Assembly (NCBI GenBank): GCA_016936615.1
Contig: JAFGXN010000048.1
Location: 1 to 41,893, forward strand
Length of the DNA stretch: 41,893 nt
From: Spirochaetales bacterium
Lineage (GTDB): Bacteria > Spirochaetota > Spirochaetia > JAFGXN01
Direction of reading: 5' to 3'
Below the pieces are notes generated by a model. That model did not search any database. It saw only the letters and a list, made by a program, of their open reading frames with translations, and was not told where the DNA came from. Shown here piece after piece: positions 40,431-41,893 of this stretch. The number at the start of each line of letters is the position of its first letter. Position 1 is the first letter of the stretch. The translations under genes and the position numbers were made by a program.

Positions 40431-41813
40431 ATGACAATAAAAAATTTAAAACTTAACCAGGGTTTTGGCATCAAGATTGCTGGAATCCTCATCATCACAA
40501 TGCTCTCTCTTCTACCACTGAAAATGATTCGTCAGATTACAGACGAAAGAGAATCATCAAACCAACAAGTAGAAAACGAACTTGTTCACCAATTTGGAGG
40601 AGAACAAACAATCGGATGTATCACAATCGGAGTTCCAACTCTTTTTCTTGTAAAATATGAGAAAGATTCAGAGACAAAATACAGAGAAGAATGGGGAACA
40701 ATCTGGACAACACCGGAAAAGGCTTCAATCAGCGGGAATCTTGCTGTCGAAGAACGCAACAGAGGAATCTACAAAATCCCCACATACAAGGGCAACTTTT
40801 CAATCATTGGAACATTTGCTATTCCTGAAAATTTCACAATGCCTGGAAGTTCAATAATAAAGACAGACCTCTCGAAGGCATTTTTATCACTGGAAATTCC
40901 AACTTCGATGGCGCTGTTATCAACACCAGAGATAGATTTGAATAGTAAAAAGTTTAAATTAGAAAAAACAAATATCGGTCCTGGCATTCTTGATACAAAG
41001 TTTGCAACACGAGGAAGCCTTAATCTTTCAAAAGAAAACAGTTTTTCTGTAACACTAAATGTTACAGGTGCAAGAAAAATCAATTTTTTACCTCTAGCAG
41101 GTGAGACAGAAGTGAATCTGATATCTAACTGGCAATCACCCTCTTATCAAGGCTCGACGCTTCCTGTGAAACATAATTTTGGAAAAGATGGGTTTTCTGC
41201 TAACTGGACATTTCCTGGCGTAAAAAGAGACTTCACAGAGACATGGACAAACTATGACAGAAGTAATGTCTTGTCGATAAGCTCATCAGATTTCGGTGTA
41301 AGAATAATGCAGCCAGTCAACCTCTATAAAAAGACAGAACGCTCACTAAAATACGGAATTCTTTTTATCCTTATACCTTTCCTTTCTCTTCTGATCTTTG
41401 AATTGCTCCTCGGATTAAAAATCCATCCGATACAGTACCTTTTTGTTGCTGCATCCAACACAGTATTCTATCTTCTGCTGCTATCTCTCTCTGAGCATAT
41501 ACCATTCTGGCTCTCATACATTCTTGCAGGAGCTTCAGTAACATCACTGCTGATATTCTACCTCACAGCAGTTCTTAAATCTGTAAAAAGGGCACTAATT
41601 ATGATTCCAGAGCAGATCTCCCTCTACGGGCTACTTTATCTCTCTCTAGCCAGTGAAGACTACTCGCTACTTGTTGGAACACTCGGAATCTTTGCAATCC
41701 TCGCAATAATAATGACAATAACAAGAAAGATAAACTGGTACACAATCGGAAAAAAAGAAACTACCCTTGAAGAAGTGATAAGCTCTCCTGAAAAAAGAAC
41801 TTTTCCTCAATAA
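40431..41813 (+). CDS. creD: Inner-membrane protein CreD
   Basis: A 460-residue protein of the expected CreD length and layout. One membrane helix lies near 14-30, then MIRQITDERESSNQQVENEL (the conserved R..I..R segment) and a long extracytoplasmic beta domain (about 50-305). Four to six helices follow near 308-450, with HPIQYLFVAASNTVFYLLLLS and EHIPFWLSYILAG, the CreD core motif. AAAGGAG lies before the ATG. CreD is the main target of CreBC and affects envelope integrity and beta-lactam responses in gamma-proteobacteria; its biochemical role is unknown. Confidence 0.92.
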   Translation: MTIKNLKLNQGFGIKIAGILIITMLSLLPLKMIRQITDERESSNQQVENELVHQFGGEQTIGCITIGVPTLFLVKYEKDSETKYREEWGTIWTTPEKASISGNLAVEERNRGIYKIPTYKGNFSIIGTFAIPENFTMPGSSIIKTDLSKAFLSLEIPTSMALLSTPEIDLNSKKFKLEKTNIGPGILDTKFATRGSLNLSKENSFSVTLNVTGARKINFLPLAGETEVNLISNWQSPSYQGSTLPVKHNFGKDGFSANWTFPGVKRDFTETWTNYDRSNVLSISSSDFGVRIMQPVNLYKKTERSLKYGILFILIPFLSLLIFELLLGLKIHPIQYLFVAASNTVFYLLLLSLSEHIPFWLSYILAGASVTSLLIFYLTAVLKSVKRALIMIPEQISLYGLLYLSLASEDYSLLVGTLGIFAILAIIMTITRKINWYTIGKKETTLEEVISSPEKRTFPQ

Positions 41814-41893
41814 ATCACTTTCACGCGGCCGACCTGGCCGTCAGTGAGTCTGACCTTGATTCCGTGGGGATGGTGGCTGGAATTTGTGAGAAT
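41807..41893 (-). CDS. YwbE-family protein, C-terminal end (cut by window edge)
   Basis: Not in the ORF track. The minus frame from the right edge reads ILTNSSHHPHGIKVRLTDGQ then VGRVKVIY before a stop at 41807-41809. HPHGIKV.L.DGQVGRVK is the signature C-terminus of the small YwbE (DUF2196) family, about 60-65 residues long and of unknown function, seen in B. subtilis and others. About 28 residues are visible. Its last 7 bases overlap the creD stop region in a convergent arrangement. Confidence 0.88.
   Translation of the reverse strand: MLTNSSHHPHGIKVRLTDGQVGRVKVIY

Noticed and set aside
1-41893. CRISPR arrays, tRNA or rRNA genes, intact insertion sequences
   Set aside because: No regularly spaced repeats, no cloverleaf-like or rRNA segments, and no transposase motifs were recognised.

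Overview
The window looks like a low-GC spirochaete chromosome, most like a Treponema or a close relative. The evidence is a high density of lipoproteins with short hydrophobic leaders ending in a lipobox Cys (eight here), a BspA/TpLRR-type leucine-rich repeat surface protein, a six-TM methyl-accepting chemotaxis protein, a GAF plus HD-GYP protein, a CreB/CreC/CreD module, and strong strand asymmetry (the + strand is C-rich and G-poor; + strand proteins are rich in K/N/T/I, - strand proteins in V/G/F/D). No rRNA, tRNA, CRISPR array or intact insertion sequence was seen. The genus is an inference from gene content.

Layout. 1-3047: a cut-off AAA-ATPase-like gene (-), a secreted polysaccharide deacetylase (+), and a large SDR-type protein with a zinc-knuckle-like insert (-). 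3186-9468: a tight six-gene operon of one barrel-like exported protein and five lipoproteins, one of them a trypsin/HtrA-like serine protease. 9576-12443: an MCP, a DUF4190/DUF2752 membrane pair, and an orphan ribbon-helix-helix antitoxin with a clear promoter and operator-like inverted repeat. 12517-16249: two large exported proteins. 16274-19071 (-): an HD-GYP c-di-GMP phosphodiesterase coupled to a UPF0489 lipoprotein. 19253-22236: a glycoside-hydrolase-like lipoprotein, a methyltransferase and methylglyoxal synthase.

22810-28723: an AraC regulator with a SnoaL-like protein, a self-regulated TetR plus alpha/beta hydrolase operon with a palindromic operator, a degenerate methyltransferase-like protein, a membrane protein, and an intact HigA-type antitoxin preceded by the remnant of its HigB toxin. 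28899-34278: a pirin, a remnant of a Bro-N gene, a HEPN/MNT toxin-antitoxin pair, two tandem paralogous exported proteins, and an intact Bro-N gene. The Bro-N remnant and the intact gene share a 22-bp exact direct repeat 3.3 kb apart that brackets the toxin-antitoxin pair and the tandem paralogs. 34262-37976: a radical SAM/SPASM protein, the LRR protein, a TPR-like protein and a small exported protein. 38015-41893: creC and creB (-) divergent from creD (+), with an 11-bp direct repeat upstream of creD, then the 3' end of a YwbE-like gene.

The themes are envelope biology (lipoproteins, protease, deacetylase, LRR protein, CreD), signalling (MCP, HD-GYP, two-component system, AraC, TetR) and decaying toxin-antitoxin or phage-like accessory genes. 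The least explained parts are the lipoprotein/protease operon and the Bro-N/HEPN-MNT/paralog segment.
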